NCBI RefSeq assembly: GCF_004006175.1
Contig: NZ_CP033219.1
Span: forward strand, 4,278,001-4,342,000
DNA from: Parasedimentitalea marina
GTDB lineage: Bacteria; Pseudomonadota; Alphaproteobacteria; Rhodobacterales; Rhodobacteraceae
Reading direction: 5' to 3'
Length of the DNA: 64,000 nucleotides
The notes below the pieces were generated by a model. The model made no database searches. It saw only the letters and a list, made by a program, of their open reading frames with translations, and had not been told where the DNA came from. Below are positions 19,858 to 28,110 of the stretch, one piece after another. The position numbers were made by a program, and so were the translations under genes. Position 1 is the first letter of the stretch. Each line of letters begins with the position of its first letter.

Positions 19858-20446
19858 ATTGAGCGTCCTCTTTGACTTGGAAGGAGAAGGCATCAACTGA
19901 TTCGCGGATGGAATCGAGCAATGCACCACTGTTGATTTCACGTTCTAGGCCACCAACGCGCAGATAGGCCTGACCCGGGGCCAATTCGCCGTCTTCACGG
20001 ACTTTGACCTCGATAGAAAAGTTCTGGTTTAAAGCGGCTCGAACACCGCCGGCCTCACCAGCGGCCACCGTAATCACAAGTGGCTGATCAGTCTGCCCTT
20101 TTGCCATGTCGGTTAGCTGATCGACGATGTGGTGACCAAAACTGGCGGCCATGGCATCCGGTAAGATTGCGCTGGTTAACACCTTGAACATTGGATCCAG
20201 AGATTCGATGAGTTGGTTCTGTGCCTCGTGAAAGGTAAAACTCATATCTTCCAGAGAATTTGCAAGTGTTGCAGAAATTTTGCTGGTTTCGCGCTCATGC
20301 GCGCCAACAGAATCGTCCCAGCCAGCTGTATATCCGTTTTCAAATGAAACCAGCTTTTGCTCTTCGAGCAGTTCATCTGAAACCAACGCGACGGGTTCAA
20401 CTTTTCCGGCATTTCCAAAGTCTTCTAATAGGTGAGCAATTGTCAT
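19850..20446 (-). CDS. fliH: FliH-like flagellar export ATPase regulator
   Basis: The 198-residue protein lies between fliF and fliN, the usual place for FliH. It has the FENGYTAGWDD motif (FliH proteins have a similar YxxGxxxG helix), a long middle helix and a C-terminal alpha/beta region like the FliH/V-ATPase E subunit. FliH holds the FliI ATPase at the export gate; fliI is in another operon of this cluster. Sequence conservation is low, so the call relies on position and architecture. It overlaps fliF by one base and fliN by eight. Confidence 0.8.
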   Translation of the reverse strand: MTIAHLLEDFGNAGKVEPVALVSDELLEEQKLVSFENGYTAGWDDSVGAHERETSKISATLANSLEDMSFTFHEAQNQLIESLDPMFKVLTSAILPDAMAASFGHHIVDQLTDMAKGQTDQPLVITVAAGEAGGVRAALNQNFSIEVKVREDGELAPGQAYLRVGGLEREINSGALLDSIRESVDAFSFQVKEDAQYG

Positions 20447-22107
20447 CAGGCCTTCTCCTCGCTCTCTTCAAGCCAGCCGCGTAGAATTTCGACTGTTTCT
20501 TCCTGGCGGTCTCCAATCATCGCACGCAGCCGGTCAACTGGATCTTCGGAGCCGCCACCCAGTGCAGGAAGCCCGCCCATGCCACCCATATCACCCATGC
20601 CACCCATGTCTCCGATGCCACCCATTGCGCCAAAGCCGTCGTCAATTTCGCCGGTCAGTGGGGCCATATCCATGCCTGCTCCCATATTGGGATTGCTCAT
20701 GAAATCACCAGACCCCAGCTGCGGCAGATCAGACATCGTATCAGGGCCTTCGATGGCATTCTGAGGTGCCTTGTTGGCCAGTATCGGTCGGAGCACGAAC
20801 AGTCCGAGAATCAGACTGACGATTGCAAGGGCAGCTATTTGGATCAGAGCCATCGCATCAATGAAGACGTTATCCATAATCGAGTTGGACACGACGGTAC
20901 CCTGTGGTTCGATTGAGGGTAATTCCATCGACTTCAGTGTGATGACGTCCCCGCGTTCGGCATCGAAACCAACTGCCGCCGAAATTAGTTCCCGCATCGC
21001 AGACAATTCGTTCTCGGGGCGCGGGGAGAATTCAGTGGTGCCCGAGTCGTTGGCAGAAGAAAGTCCATTTACCAACACCGCGATGGTCAGACGCCTGATG
21101 GCGCCGGGTCCGCGTGTCACTTGCATTTCGGTTTCTGAAATTTCGTAATTGATTCGTTCACGGGTTGAGGTGTTGTTGGCTTTGGAACCATCACCCGAGG
21201 CAGCATCTCCATCCGGAATGTTTGAAGCCACGGTGACCTCACCAGATTGGTTGCTCGAAGAATCAGCCCGCTCTTCTACATCAGTACTGATTGCGACACG
21301 GCTTTCCGGATCAATGCGCTTTTCCCGGATCGTTTCGGTTTCAGTGACTATGTCGACACTGACCTCAACCACTGCATTGCCTTGGCCAACACGTGCTTCG
21401 ACCAGGCGGATAACCCGTTCACGAATCGACTGTGAGCGATCATCTGTGCCTGAACCTGCGGCAGCCACCGCCTCGGGAGAGCCGATAAGCGCACCGTTGG
21501 CATCAATCACAGCAACATTGTCAACGGCGAGACCGGTAACTGCTGATGCAATAAGGAAACGAACAGCGTTGGCCTGAGCTGGTGAAATAGGCGAGCCTAA
21601 AGGGACCAGTGAGACCGAAGCCGTCGGTTCAACACTGCGTTGAAAGGGATTCGACCCCGTGTTGGCTATATGCACACGAGCCTGAGTAATATGTGGGCTG
21701 GCAACAATTGTGCGGGCCAGCTCACCTTCCTTTGCGCGCCAGTATGCGGCATCGAACATTTGTGACGTTGTGCCGAATCCGCTCAGTGTATCAAGCAATT
21801 CATAGCCGCGGTTGCCATTTGCTGGCAGGCCTTCACTTGCCAGGGTCATCCGCAATTCGTCGCGTTGCTCAACGGGGACATAAATGGACCCGCCGCGCAC
21901 TTCGTATTCGGTATTACGCTGTTCCAGCGATTGTACCACTTGTCCTGCCGAAGCACTATCGAGCCCGGCATAGAGTAGTTTCATTGTTGGCGTACTCGCC
22001 ACGCGGGACATTGCAAGCACGCTAAGAATCATGATGACCGTGGAACCCACGATGATCAGACGCTTGCGCGTATCCAATTCTGCCCAGACATTCTTGATCT
22101 GCTGCAC
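20446..22107 (-). CDS. fliF: Flagellar MS-ring protein FliF
   Basis: FliF forms the MS-ring that seeds flagellar assembly. It has an N-terminal transmembrane helix, ring-building motif domains with conserved GGSIYVPVEQRDELRMTLA and VSLVPLGSPISPAQANAVRFL, a second transmembrane helix around residues 420-440, and a cytoplasmic tail VDRLRAMIGDRQEETVEILRGWLEE that binds FliG. I place the start at GTG 22107, five bases after GGAGG, giving 553 residues; a TTG at 22146 would add 13. The tail contains a Met-Gly-Gly repeat. It heads the fliFHNP operon and diverges from fliL. Confidence 0.95.
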   Translation of the reverse strand: MQQIKNVWAELDTRKRLIIVGSTVIMILSVLAMSRVASTPTMKLLYAGLDSASAGQVVQSLEQRNTEYEVRGGSIYVPVEQRDELRMTLASEGLPANGNRGYELLDTLSGFGTTSQMFDAAYWRAKEGELARTIVASPHITQARVHIANTGSNPFQRSVEPTASVSLVPLGSPISPAQANAVRFLIASAVTGLAVDNVAVIDANGALIGSPEAVAAAGSGTDDRSQSIRERVIRLVEARVGQGNAVVEVSVDIVTETETIREKRIDPESRVAISTDVEERADSSSNQSGEVTVASNIPDGDAASGDGSKANNTSTRERINYEISETEMQVTRGPGAIRRLTIAVLVNGLSSANDSGTTEFSPRPENELSAMRELISAAVGFDAERGDVITLKSMELPSIEPQGTVVSNSIMDNVFIDAMALIQIAALAIVSLILGLFVLRPILANKAPQNAIEGPDTMSDLPQLGSGDFMSNPNMGAGMDMAPLTGEIDDGFGAMGGIGDMGGMGDMGGMGGLPALGGGSEDPVDRLRAMIGDRQEETVEILRGWLEESEEKA

Positions 22108-22165
22108 CTTAACCTCCGTCGAACCGACATTCTGCTCGGCTTGCAACCGTTTTGACGGATTGGCC

Positions 22166-22180
22166 TTAACATTCGGTTAG
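22166..22180. promoter_or_regulatory. CtrA-like box between fliF and fliL (one mismatch)
   Basis: TTAA-CATTCGG-TTAG matches the CtrA consensus with one mismatch. It lies 59 bases from the fliF start and 47 bases from the fliL start, where it could serve both divergent promoters. Confidence 0.45.
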
Positions 22181-22226
22181 TCCCTCGCAGGTTATGAAGT
22201 GTTTGTACGACGTTTTAGGAATAGCC

Positions 22227-22748
22227 ATGACAGACGCTGTAGCGAACGTAGAAGATACGCCGGCGAAGCCGAGCAAAATGCCACTGATCATAGGGTTAGT
22301 GCTTGCGATTGTTGGCGGCGGCGGCGGATTTTATGCCGTCCAGGCCGGCCTGCTTCCTTTTGGAAAACCTGCTGCACCAGAGATGGCGTCAGTGGGTCAC
22401 GCAGCGCCGACGGGTGTAGACAGTCATGAGTCGGCGGCAGATATCGCCAACCTTGCCTTTATTGAAATGGACCCTCTTGTGATAACGCTGCGTAAAGCGG
22501 GCGGTTTGAAACATTTGCGGTTCCGCGCGCAGCTTGAGGTCGATGTAGCCAATCAGGTTGAAGTCGAAAGAATCTTGCCGCGCGTTGTCGATGTACTGAA
22601 CAGCTACCTCAGAGCTTTGGAAGTTTCGGATCTTGTTGACCCGATGGCGCTTCCGAAACTACGGGCGCAGATGTTGCGGCGGATCAACATTGCCACTGGA
22701 CAAGGGCGTGTTCGAGATCTGCTGATCATGGATTTTGTATTAAACTAG
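22227..22748 (+). CDS. fliL: Flagellar basal-body-associated protein FliL (copy 1)
   Basis: FliL surrounds the stator and supports torque. The 173-residue protein has a cytoplasmic N-terminus, one transmembrane helix (IIGLVLAIVGGGGGFYAVQAG) and a periplasmic FliL domain from about residue 85 (ALDPLVITLRKAGG-like start, C-terminal LRAQMLRRINIATGQGRVRDLLI). I choose ATG 22227 with AGGAA upstream rather than ATG 22194. A second FliL-family gene lies at 32612-33103. Confidence 0.88.
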   Translation: MTDAVANVEDTPAKPSKMPLIIGLVLAIVGGGGGFYAVQAGLLPFGKPAAPEMASVGHAAPTGVDSHESAADIANLAFIEMDPLVITLRKAGGLKHLRFRAQLEVDVANQVEVERILPRVVDVLNSYLRALEVSDLVDPMALPKLRAQMLRRINIATGQGRVRDLLIMDFVLN

Positions 22749-22757
22749 GAGATCACG

Positions 22758-23204
22758 ATGGAAATGATCGCAGATATCCTGCTTGTTGCAGGGGCCCTTG
22801 GGGCTGGATTTTATTGCTTCGTGCTGGCACGACGGCTGAATCGGTTTAACGACCTCGAAAAGGGTGTTGGGGGTGCAGTTGCAGTACTGTCCTCTCAGGT
22901 TGATGACCTTAATAAGTCGCTGGTAGCAGCCCGCGCAATGTCAGACGGCTCTACCAAGTCGCTTGAGGGCCTGACCAACCGGGCTGAATCGGTTGCTCAA
23001 CGCTTGGAGCTGATGATGGCCTCGATGCATGATCTGCCAGCAGCACCGACAAAAAGCCCGCGAATCAATGAAGAAAGCGATGCTTTGGCTGAAGCGCTGA
23101 CCGCAAATCCCAAATCTGACACCAAACCGTTGGATGAGCCTGAAAAACCAGCCTCAGGCTTGATGTTTGTGCGTCATAACCGAAACCAAAGTCGGGTTGC
23201 CTGA
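22758..23204 (+). CDS. Small membrane-anchored coiled-coil protein, flagellar cluster
   Basis: I do not recognise a named family with certainty. The 148-residue protein has one N-terminal transmembrane helix (ADILLVAGALGAGFYCFVLARRL), then a predicted coiled coil (residues 30-95) and a polar tail. Its layout resembles small alphaproteobacterial flagellar proteins such as those with DUF6468. A GGAGA site precedes the ATG nine bases after fliL, and its TGA shares a base with the motE-like ATG, so it belongs to the fliL-motE-motA transcript and is probably a motor or export accessory. Confidence 0.75.
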   Translation: MEMIADILLVAGALGAGFYCFVLARRLNRFNDLEKGVGGAVAVLSSQVDDLNKSLVAARAMSDGSTKSLEGLTNRAESVAQRLELMMASMHDLPAAPTKSPRINEESDALAEALTANPKSDTKPLDEPEKPASGLMFVRHNRNQSRVA

Positions 23205-23815
23205 TGACCAAAGAAGCTAAAACCAAGCGTCCGCGTCGGACTCGTGTTGGAACCTTGTTCATGTTGTCGGTCTTGTTGCTGGGCTCCGCTGCCTTACGGC
23301 TGGGGTTCGAGGCGGGGCCAGCAATCGCCCGCGAAGTGGCCAGTCTGCCGGAAGCGGAAACGCCCATGGGCGATGGGGCTAAACGCAGCGAATCGGTGCC
23401 GTCTTCGGCTGAACTGCAGCACATGCTTGCGGCGTTTCAGAAACGCGAACAAACACTTGCCGCACGCGAAGCTGAGATCGAAGATCGGATGAAGGCGATG
23501 GAGATTGCTGATCAGGCAATCAATCAAAAGCTGGCCGCGCTTGAAGTCGCTGAGGCTAATCTGGAAGCCACGTTGTCTTTGGCTGACGGTGCGACTGAAA
23601 CTGACCTGACCCGTCTGACGGCCGTTTATGAACAGATGAAGGCAAAAGAATCAGCGCCACTATTCGAAGAAATGGACCCTGGTTTTGCGGCAGGGTTTCT
23701 GGCTCGGATGAAACCCGAGGCAGCGGCTGGGATTATGGCCGGTCTTAGCCCGCAGGCGGCTTATACAATTAGTGTTGTTCTCGCAGGGCGTAATAGCTCG
23801 GTGCCAAAAGAATAA
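23204..23815 (+). CDS. MotE-like flagellar protein (MgtE N-terminal-like domain)
   Basis: The 203-residue protein has an N-terminal membrane segment (LFMLSVLLLGSAALRLGF), a charged coiled coil (about residues 65-120) and a C-terminal domain with LFEEMDPGFAAGFLARMKPEAAAGIMAGL, the helical repeat seen in MotE and the MgtE N-domain. In Sinorhizobium, MotE is the periplasmic chaperone of motor protein MotC. Here it sits just before motA and the 798-residue periplasmic protein, which may be its client. The assignment is by motif and context. Confidence 0.82.
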   Translation: MTKEAKTKRPRRTRVGTLFMLSVLLLGSAALRLGFEAGPAIAREVASLPEAETPMGDGAKRSESVPSSAELQHMLAAFQKREQTLAAREAEIEDRMKAMEIADQAINQKLAALEVAEANLEATLSLADGATETDLTRLTAVYEQMKAKESAPLFEEMDPGFAAGFLARMKPEAAAGIMAGLSPQAAYTISVVLAGRNSSVPKE

Positions 23816-23892
23816 TTCCTGTCTCGAAGCTTAGGAAGTTTTAATCAGACTCACTTAATCTTCTAGAAAATAATGAAATTCGGAGACTATCT

Positions 23893-24762
23893 ATGATCGG
23901 AATTATTGGTATCGCCATGATCTTTGTGATGGTGTTCGGTGGCTATCTTGCTGCCGGGGGCAAGATGGGTATCATTCTCAAAGCCATGCCATTTGAATTG
24001 ATGATGATCGGCGGGGCCGGAGTAGGCGCCTTTATGATCAGTAACGATTTGGCAGGTATTAAGCATACCCTTAAGGATCTGGGAAAAGTTTTCAAAGGTC
24101 CAAAATGGAAGCCAGACGATTATCGTGATTTGCTTTGCCTGTTGTTCGGGTTGATTCGGATTGCCCGCGCAAACCCGGTTGAGGTGGAGCAACACATCGA
24201 AGACCCTGAGAATTCGTCAGTGTTTGGGAAATATCCCAGGATTTTGGCCGACAAAGAAGCTGTGAATTTGATTTGTGATACCATGCGGTCTGCATCGATG
24301 AACTATGATGACCCGCATCAGGTTGAAGAAGTTCTGGAAAAGCGTATCGAAGCCAACCAACATCACGCTCTTCATTCCAGCCATGCGTTGCAGACACTAG
24401 CGGATGGTCTACCTGCCCTGGGGATTGTTGCGGCGGTTCTGGGTATCATTAAAACGATGGGATCGATCGATCAGCCACCTGAAATATTGGGTAAAATGAT
24501 TGGTGGCGCTCTTGTGGGTACATTTCTTGGGGTGTTCCTGGCTTACGGTCTCGTTGGCCCATTTGCCGCCAAAGTGAAAGCGGTGACCGAAGAGGATGCA
24601 CATTTTCACCAGTTGATTCGAGAAGTTCTGGTGGCCAATTTGCACAATCATGCTGCTGCAATTTGCATCGAAGTCGGACGTCAAAATACACCGTCGCATA
24701 TCCGTCCTGGGTTTTCTGAATTGGAAGAAGCCCTGAAATCTGTGAAACAGGAAGCCGCATGA
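23893..24762 (+). CDS. motA: Flagellar stator protein MotA
   Basis: MotA makes the proton channel with MotB and pushes against FliG. The 289-residue protein has four membrane segments, the conserved cytoplasmic loop with charged residues (LIRIARANPVEVEQHIEDP) that contacts the rotor, and the signature LADGLPALGIVAAVLGIIKTMG with a conserved proline. A CGGAG site precedes the ATG. Its TGA overlaps the start of the next gene. motB lies 11 kb upstream. Confidence 0.96.
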   Translation: MIGIIGIAMIFVMVFGGYLAAGGKMGIILKAMPFELMMIGGAGVGAFMISNDLAGIKHTLKDLGKVFKGPKWKPDDYRDLLCLLFGLIRIARANPVEVEQHIEDPENSSVFGKYPRILADKEAVNLICDTMRSASMNYDDPHQVEEVLEKRIEANQHHALHSSHALQTLADGLPALGIVAAVLGIIKTMGSIDQPPEILGKMIGGALVGTFLGVFLAYGLVGPFAAKVKAVTEEDAHFHQLIREVLVANLHNHAAAICIEVGRQNTPSHIRPGFSELEEALKSVKQEAA

Positions 24763-27155
24763 TCCGTCAGGCAGTCGCATTAATGGCCATACTTATAGTG
24801 GCCGTTCCGGCCCAGGCCGAGACCATTGTCGCTCGTTCGGGTGAACATGACGGGTTTACCCGTTTGGTCATGCGTTTGCCGGAAAATGCAAACTGGTCGC
24901 TGTCCCAAGCTGGGAAATCGGCAACTTTGCAAATCGATGACCCTGCAGCGGTTTTTGATACGTCTCAGGTTTTTAGCCGTATTCCCCGCACCCGGGTGCA
25001 GTCATTGCAACAGAGCGGAACTGGCAATCCACTTCGGATTCAACTTGGATGTAACTGTGAAATAAAATCCTATGTGCAAAAAGATGGCTATCTGGTCATT
25101 GATGTTCGGGATGGCAAAGACGAGAAACCTTATACATCGACCAGCGGTGTACTGCCTCTGGGAACTTTGCCGGGTGGATCTGAGTACCGGTTCAACCTGT
25201 CGCCACAGCAAGTCCAGAAGGCGCGAATGGGGCTGGATCTGGCTGCTGCATTTGCCGGGCGTACGGCGTCGGCAGGGAATGCTCTGCAGACAGCCCTTCC
25301 TCAGCAAGTGGAAAACCCTGAACCAGAAGCCCAGCCTGCAGTTGTTCTACCTGTGGCTGGCGTCAATTTGAGTCAGACGGAAGATCAGAATTTGTCAGAA
25401 TTGGTTCTGCCAACAGTCGACCTGCTATTGGACATGGACGAAACCGCACGAGCTGCGGCGGTAAATGCATCCGAGCAGCGATTATTGCAGCAGATTGGAC
25501 GGGCAACGAATCAAGGTTTGTTAGATTTGGTCATGACCGAAGTTGGTGAAGGGAGCGCGCCAATGATGGTTTCGCCACTCACCACTCAAGATCGGCCAAT
25601 GAACCCACTGGATCATTTGGCTGTAACCACAGCAGTGGACCGCGAAATGGGGCTTATGCCTCAGCAAACTCAAAACAATATGGCGCCTAATCTTTGTATC
25701 AATCCTCGGGAGCTGGCGGTTTACAACTGGGGTGGTGAGGAGTCCTTTGCAGATCAGATTGGGCCACTTCGCTCGGCACTGTTTAAAGAATTTGATCACG
25801 TTGATTTGGATAACGTTCTATCTTTGGCCAAGACGTATCTTTATTTTGGTTTTGGGGCAGAAGCTCGCACCATGCTGGATATGTTGCCACCCGGCGATAC
25901 CCGTGTGGACAAGTTATCAGCCATGGCTGTTCTGCTGGATGGTGGCCACTTGCCGATTACGCATCCCTTTGCCGGGCAACAGGCCTGTGATGGGGATGCG
26001 GCCTTTTGGGCTGCTCTGGCTGACGGTGCTTTGAAAAATAACGCCAATGCAGAAGCGATTCAGCAGACACTTGCACGCATGCCAGTGCATTTACGCGTTC
26101 ATCTGGGACCTGAAATCAGCACGTTATTTGCAAAATCTGGTGACCAGCATATGGCGTCGGCATCCTTGCGATCTGTTAATCGAACCGGAGTCGAAGAGGT
26201 GCCAGATATCAACCTGGCGCAGGCAGCTATTGCCGACATGGCAGGAGATACGGACACTGTAGCAGAAGAGTTGAAAGAAGAACTCGCGGAGCGCACAGAA
26301 AACGCACCTCAGGCGCTAATTGATCTGATTGCATTAAGCTATAAGGAACGTAAAGCGCTGTCGCCTGACCTGCCTGAACTGGTCGCGTCATACGAGCTGG
26401 AGATCCGGGATAGTGAATTGGGTTCGGACCTGAGACTGGCTGAAGTCATGGCCCTGTCTTTGACCGGCAATTTTACTGAGGCCTTTGTGGCGCTTGGGCA
26501 GCTGTCGGAACGCGACGGGCCAGTTGCTTATGCTACTGCAGTTGAACCTGTGTTGACCTTGTTGACTGAGCGCGCAGATGACGTCACCTTTTTGCAATAT
26601 GGTCTTATCTTTGCTGAAGAGGCCTCCGCGACAGAGGCCGTGCCCGTAGCTGATATAATGACGCGCCGGTTGTTGGATCTGGGGTTTTCGCAGCAGGCTC
26701 AGTCTATGCTCATGAAAATGGCGCTTGAACCAAAAGATGAAACACGTCGGTTGATGATGGCCGAGGCGGCTTTAGGAATGGATCTGCCACATCGGGCTCT
26801 GGTTGAGTTGATGGGCTTGGATGGTCCAGAGGCTAATAAGCTTCGGGCCCAGGCGCTGTGGCGGAACGGCGAATTTGGCCGAGCAGGTGAGTACTTTCTG
26901 GCTGAGGAAGAAGTTGACGCCGCAGCCCGCGGGTTTTGGCATTCAGAAGATTTGGAGGCCATCACATCGGATGAGGGGGGGCAATTCAGTCAAGTGGCAG
27001 AAGTGACTGCTCAGCTGGACGAGCAAGCCCAGGAACCTGAAGACATGCCGCCCCTGGCGCATGCTCGTGCACTTGTCGAAAGCAGTGTTGGGACCCGCAA
27101 TCGGATTGAGGCATTATTGCAGGGTGTTACACCTATGGAAACCGACAGTGAATAA
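24759..27155 (+). CDS. Large periplasmic protein with AMIN-like N-terminal domain, motor-linked
   Basis: This 798-residue protein has a signal peptide (MIRQAVALMAILIVAVPAQA). An N-terminal region of about 100 residues looks like an AMIN domain (FTRLVMRLPENANWSL, then VFDTSQVFSRIP, then YLVIDVRDGK), a module often used to place proteins at the cell wall. The remaining 650 residues are helical and Ala/Glu-rich, consistent with TPR-type repeats. It overlaps motA by four bases and ends at a terminator, so it is translated with the stator gene. I do not know a named family; a role like rhizobial MotC is an inference. Confidence 0.82.
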   Translation: MIRQAVALMAILIVAVPAQAETIVARSGEHDGFTRLVMRLPENANWSLSQAGKSATLQIDDPAAVFDTSQVFSRIPRTRVQSLQQSGTGNPLRIQLGCNCEIKSYVQKDGYLVIDVRDGKDEKPYTSTSGVLPLGTLPGGSEYRFNLSPQQVQKARMGLDLAAAFAGRTASAGNALQTALPQQVENPEPEAQPAVVLPVAGVNLSQTEDQNLSELVLPTVDLLLDMDETARAAAVNASEQRLLQQIGRATNQGLLDLVMTEVGEGSAPMMVSPLTTQDRPMNPLDHLAVTTAVDREMGLMPQQTQNNMAPNLCINPRELAVYNWGGEESFADQIGPLRSALFKEFDHVDLDNVLSLAKTYLYFGFGAEARTMLDMLPPGDTRVDKLSAMAVLLDGGHLPITHPFAGQQACDGDAAFWAALADGALKNNANAEAIQQTLARMPVHLRVHLGPEISTLFAKSGDQHMASASLRSVNRTGVEEVPDINLAQAAIADMAGDTDTVAEELKEELAERTENAPQALIDLIALSYKERKALSPDLPELVASYELEIRDSELGSDLRLAEVMALSLTGNFTEAFVALGQLSERDGPVAYATAVEPVLTLLTERADDVTFLQYGLIFAEEASATEAVPVADIMTRRLLDLGFSQQAQSMLMKMALEPKDETRRLMMAEAALGMDLPHRALVELMGLDGPEANKLRAQALWRNGEFGRAGEYFLAEEEVDAAARGFWHSEDLEAITSDEGGQFSQVAEVTAQLDEQAQEPEDMPPLAHARALVESSVGTRNRIEALLQGVTPMETDSE

Positions 27156-27202
27156 CATCTTGGTCTGCCTTTAAGGGCTAAACCTTTGGAGAGTCGGCAC
27201 TC

Positions 27203-27231
27203 AAAAGCCGCCCATTTTGGGCGGCTTTTTA
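27203..27231 (+). terminator. Rho-independent terminator after the 798-residue protein gene
   Basis: The stem AAAAGCCGCCC/GGGCGGCTTTT with a four-base loop runs into further T. It ends the fliL-motE-motA transcript and argues that the downstream transglycosylase gene starts at 27307 rather than in the hairpin. Confidence 0.9.
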
Positions 27232-27306
27232 CCTTTTACGATAACGCTTTGTAAATCCTCTGGTCCTAATTTGAAGGCGGGACAACCCCTAGCTGGAATA
27301 GGCAGA

Positions 27307-28098
27307 ATGCCGAAGAAAAACAAAGAATTGTGTTGCCAGAGATCCGCAATGCGGCGCGTGTCCCCTGACTTATGGGGAAACACTGCCGCAATTGTCTGCT
27401 TGGCATTGCTATTTAGTGCGCTTCCAATGGATCGCGCTCAGGCATCCACACCACAAGTGGCTGCGCTGTGTGACTTGGCCGCGCAACGTGCAGCACGGGA
27501 TCAAGGGGTGCCGTTGGACGTTCTTCGTACAATAACCAGAACCGAAACCGGACGGGGTGGGAAACAGGGACTTCAGCCCTGGCCCTGGACCGTGAATATG
27601 GAAGGCGCTGGCAAGTGGTTCCAGAACGAAGATGAGGCACGCGCTTATGTTTTTTCACATTTCAAACGTGGCGCCCGCAGTTTTGATGTCGGCTGCTTTC
27701 AAATCAATTTCAAATGGCATGGAGCAGAGTTTGATTCGATTGATCAGATGTTCGACCCAGTTGCCAACGCGCAATATGCGGCCAAATTTCTAAAAAAACT
27801 ATACGCAGAAATGGGTGATTGGTCCAAAGCTGCCGGGGCCTATCATTCCCGCACACCAACTTACGCCACCCGATATTCCGCACGTTTTGACCAAATTCGC
27901 GCAGATTTGTCACCAGCCACCGTTGTGGCTGCATTGCCAGGTCGCACCCGCCGTAACCGCACCTCTGACGGGCCACTTCCTTTGGCAAGTCTTCACACGC
28001 CCGCACCGCTGATTGCGCAAGGTTCTGTTTCCATGGGTTCGTTAGTTCCCATTGCCGGATCCGTTGCATCATCGCGTGCCCTGATCATGATTGAATGA
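27307..28098 (+). CDS. Flagellar lytic transglycosylase (SltF-like)
   Basis: The 263-residue protein is a family-1 soluble lytic transglycosylase that would open peptidoglycan for the growing rod. It has an N-terminal hydrophobic export segment (about residues 25-43, ending near AQAS), the catalytic Glu in TITRTETGRGG, and the downstream FDVGCFQINFKWHG motif. In Rhodobacter sphaeroides the equivalent SltF is flagellar and is separate from FlgJ, which has no muramidase domain; the same split is seen here. ATG 27307 is chosen because longer frames begin inside the terminator. Confidence 0.85.
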   Translation: MPKKNKELCCQRSAMRRVSPDLWGNTAAIVCLALLFSALPMDRAQASTPQVAALCDLAAQRAARDQGVPLDVLRTITRTETGRGGKQGLQPWPWTVNMEGAGKWFQNEDEARAYVFSHFKRGARSFDVGCFQINFKWHGAEFDSIDQMFDPVANAQYAAKFLKKLYAEMGDWSKAAGAYHSRTPTYATRYSARFDQIRADLSPATVVAALPGRTRRNRTSDGPLPLASLHTPAPLIAQGSVSMGSLVPIAGSVASSRALIMIE

Positions 28099-28110
28099 GA
28101 GCTCATCAAC

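Noticed and set aside
27217..27306. N-terminal extension of the SltF-like gene from TTG 27217
   Set aside because: It would start inside the terminator hairpin and adds residues without a signal-peptide pattern.
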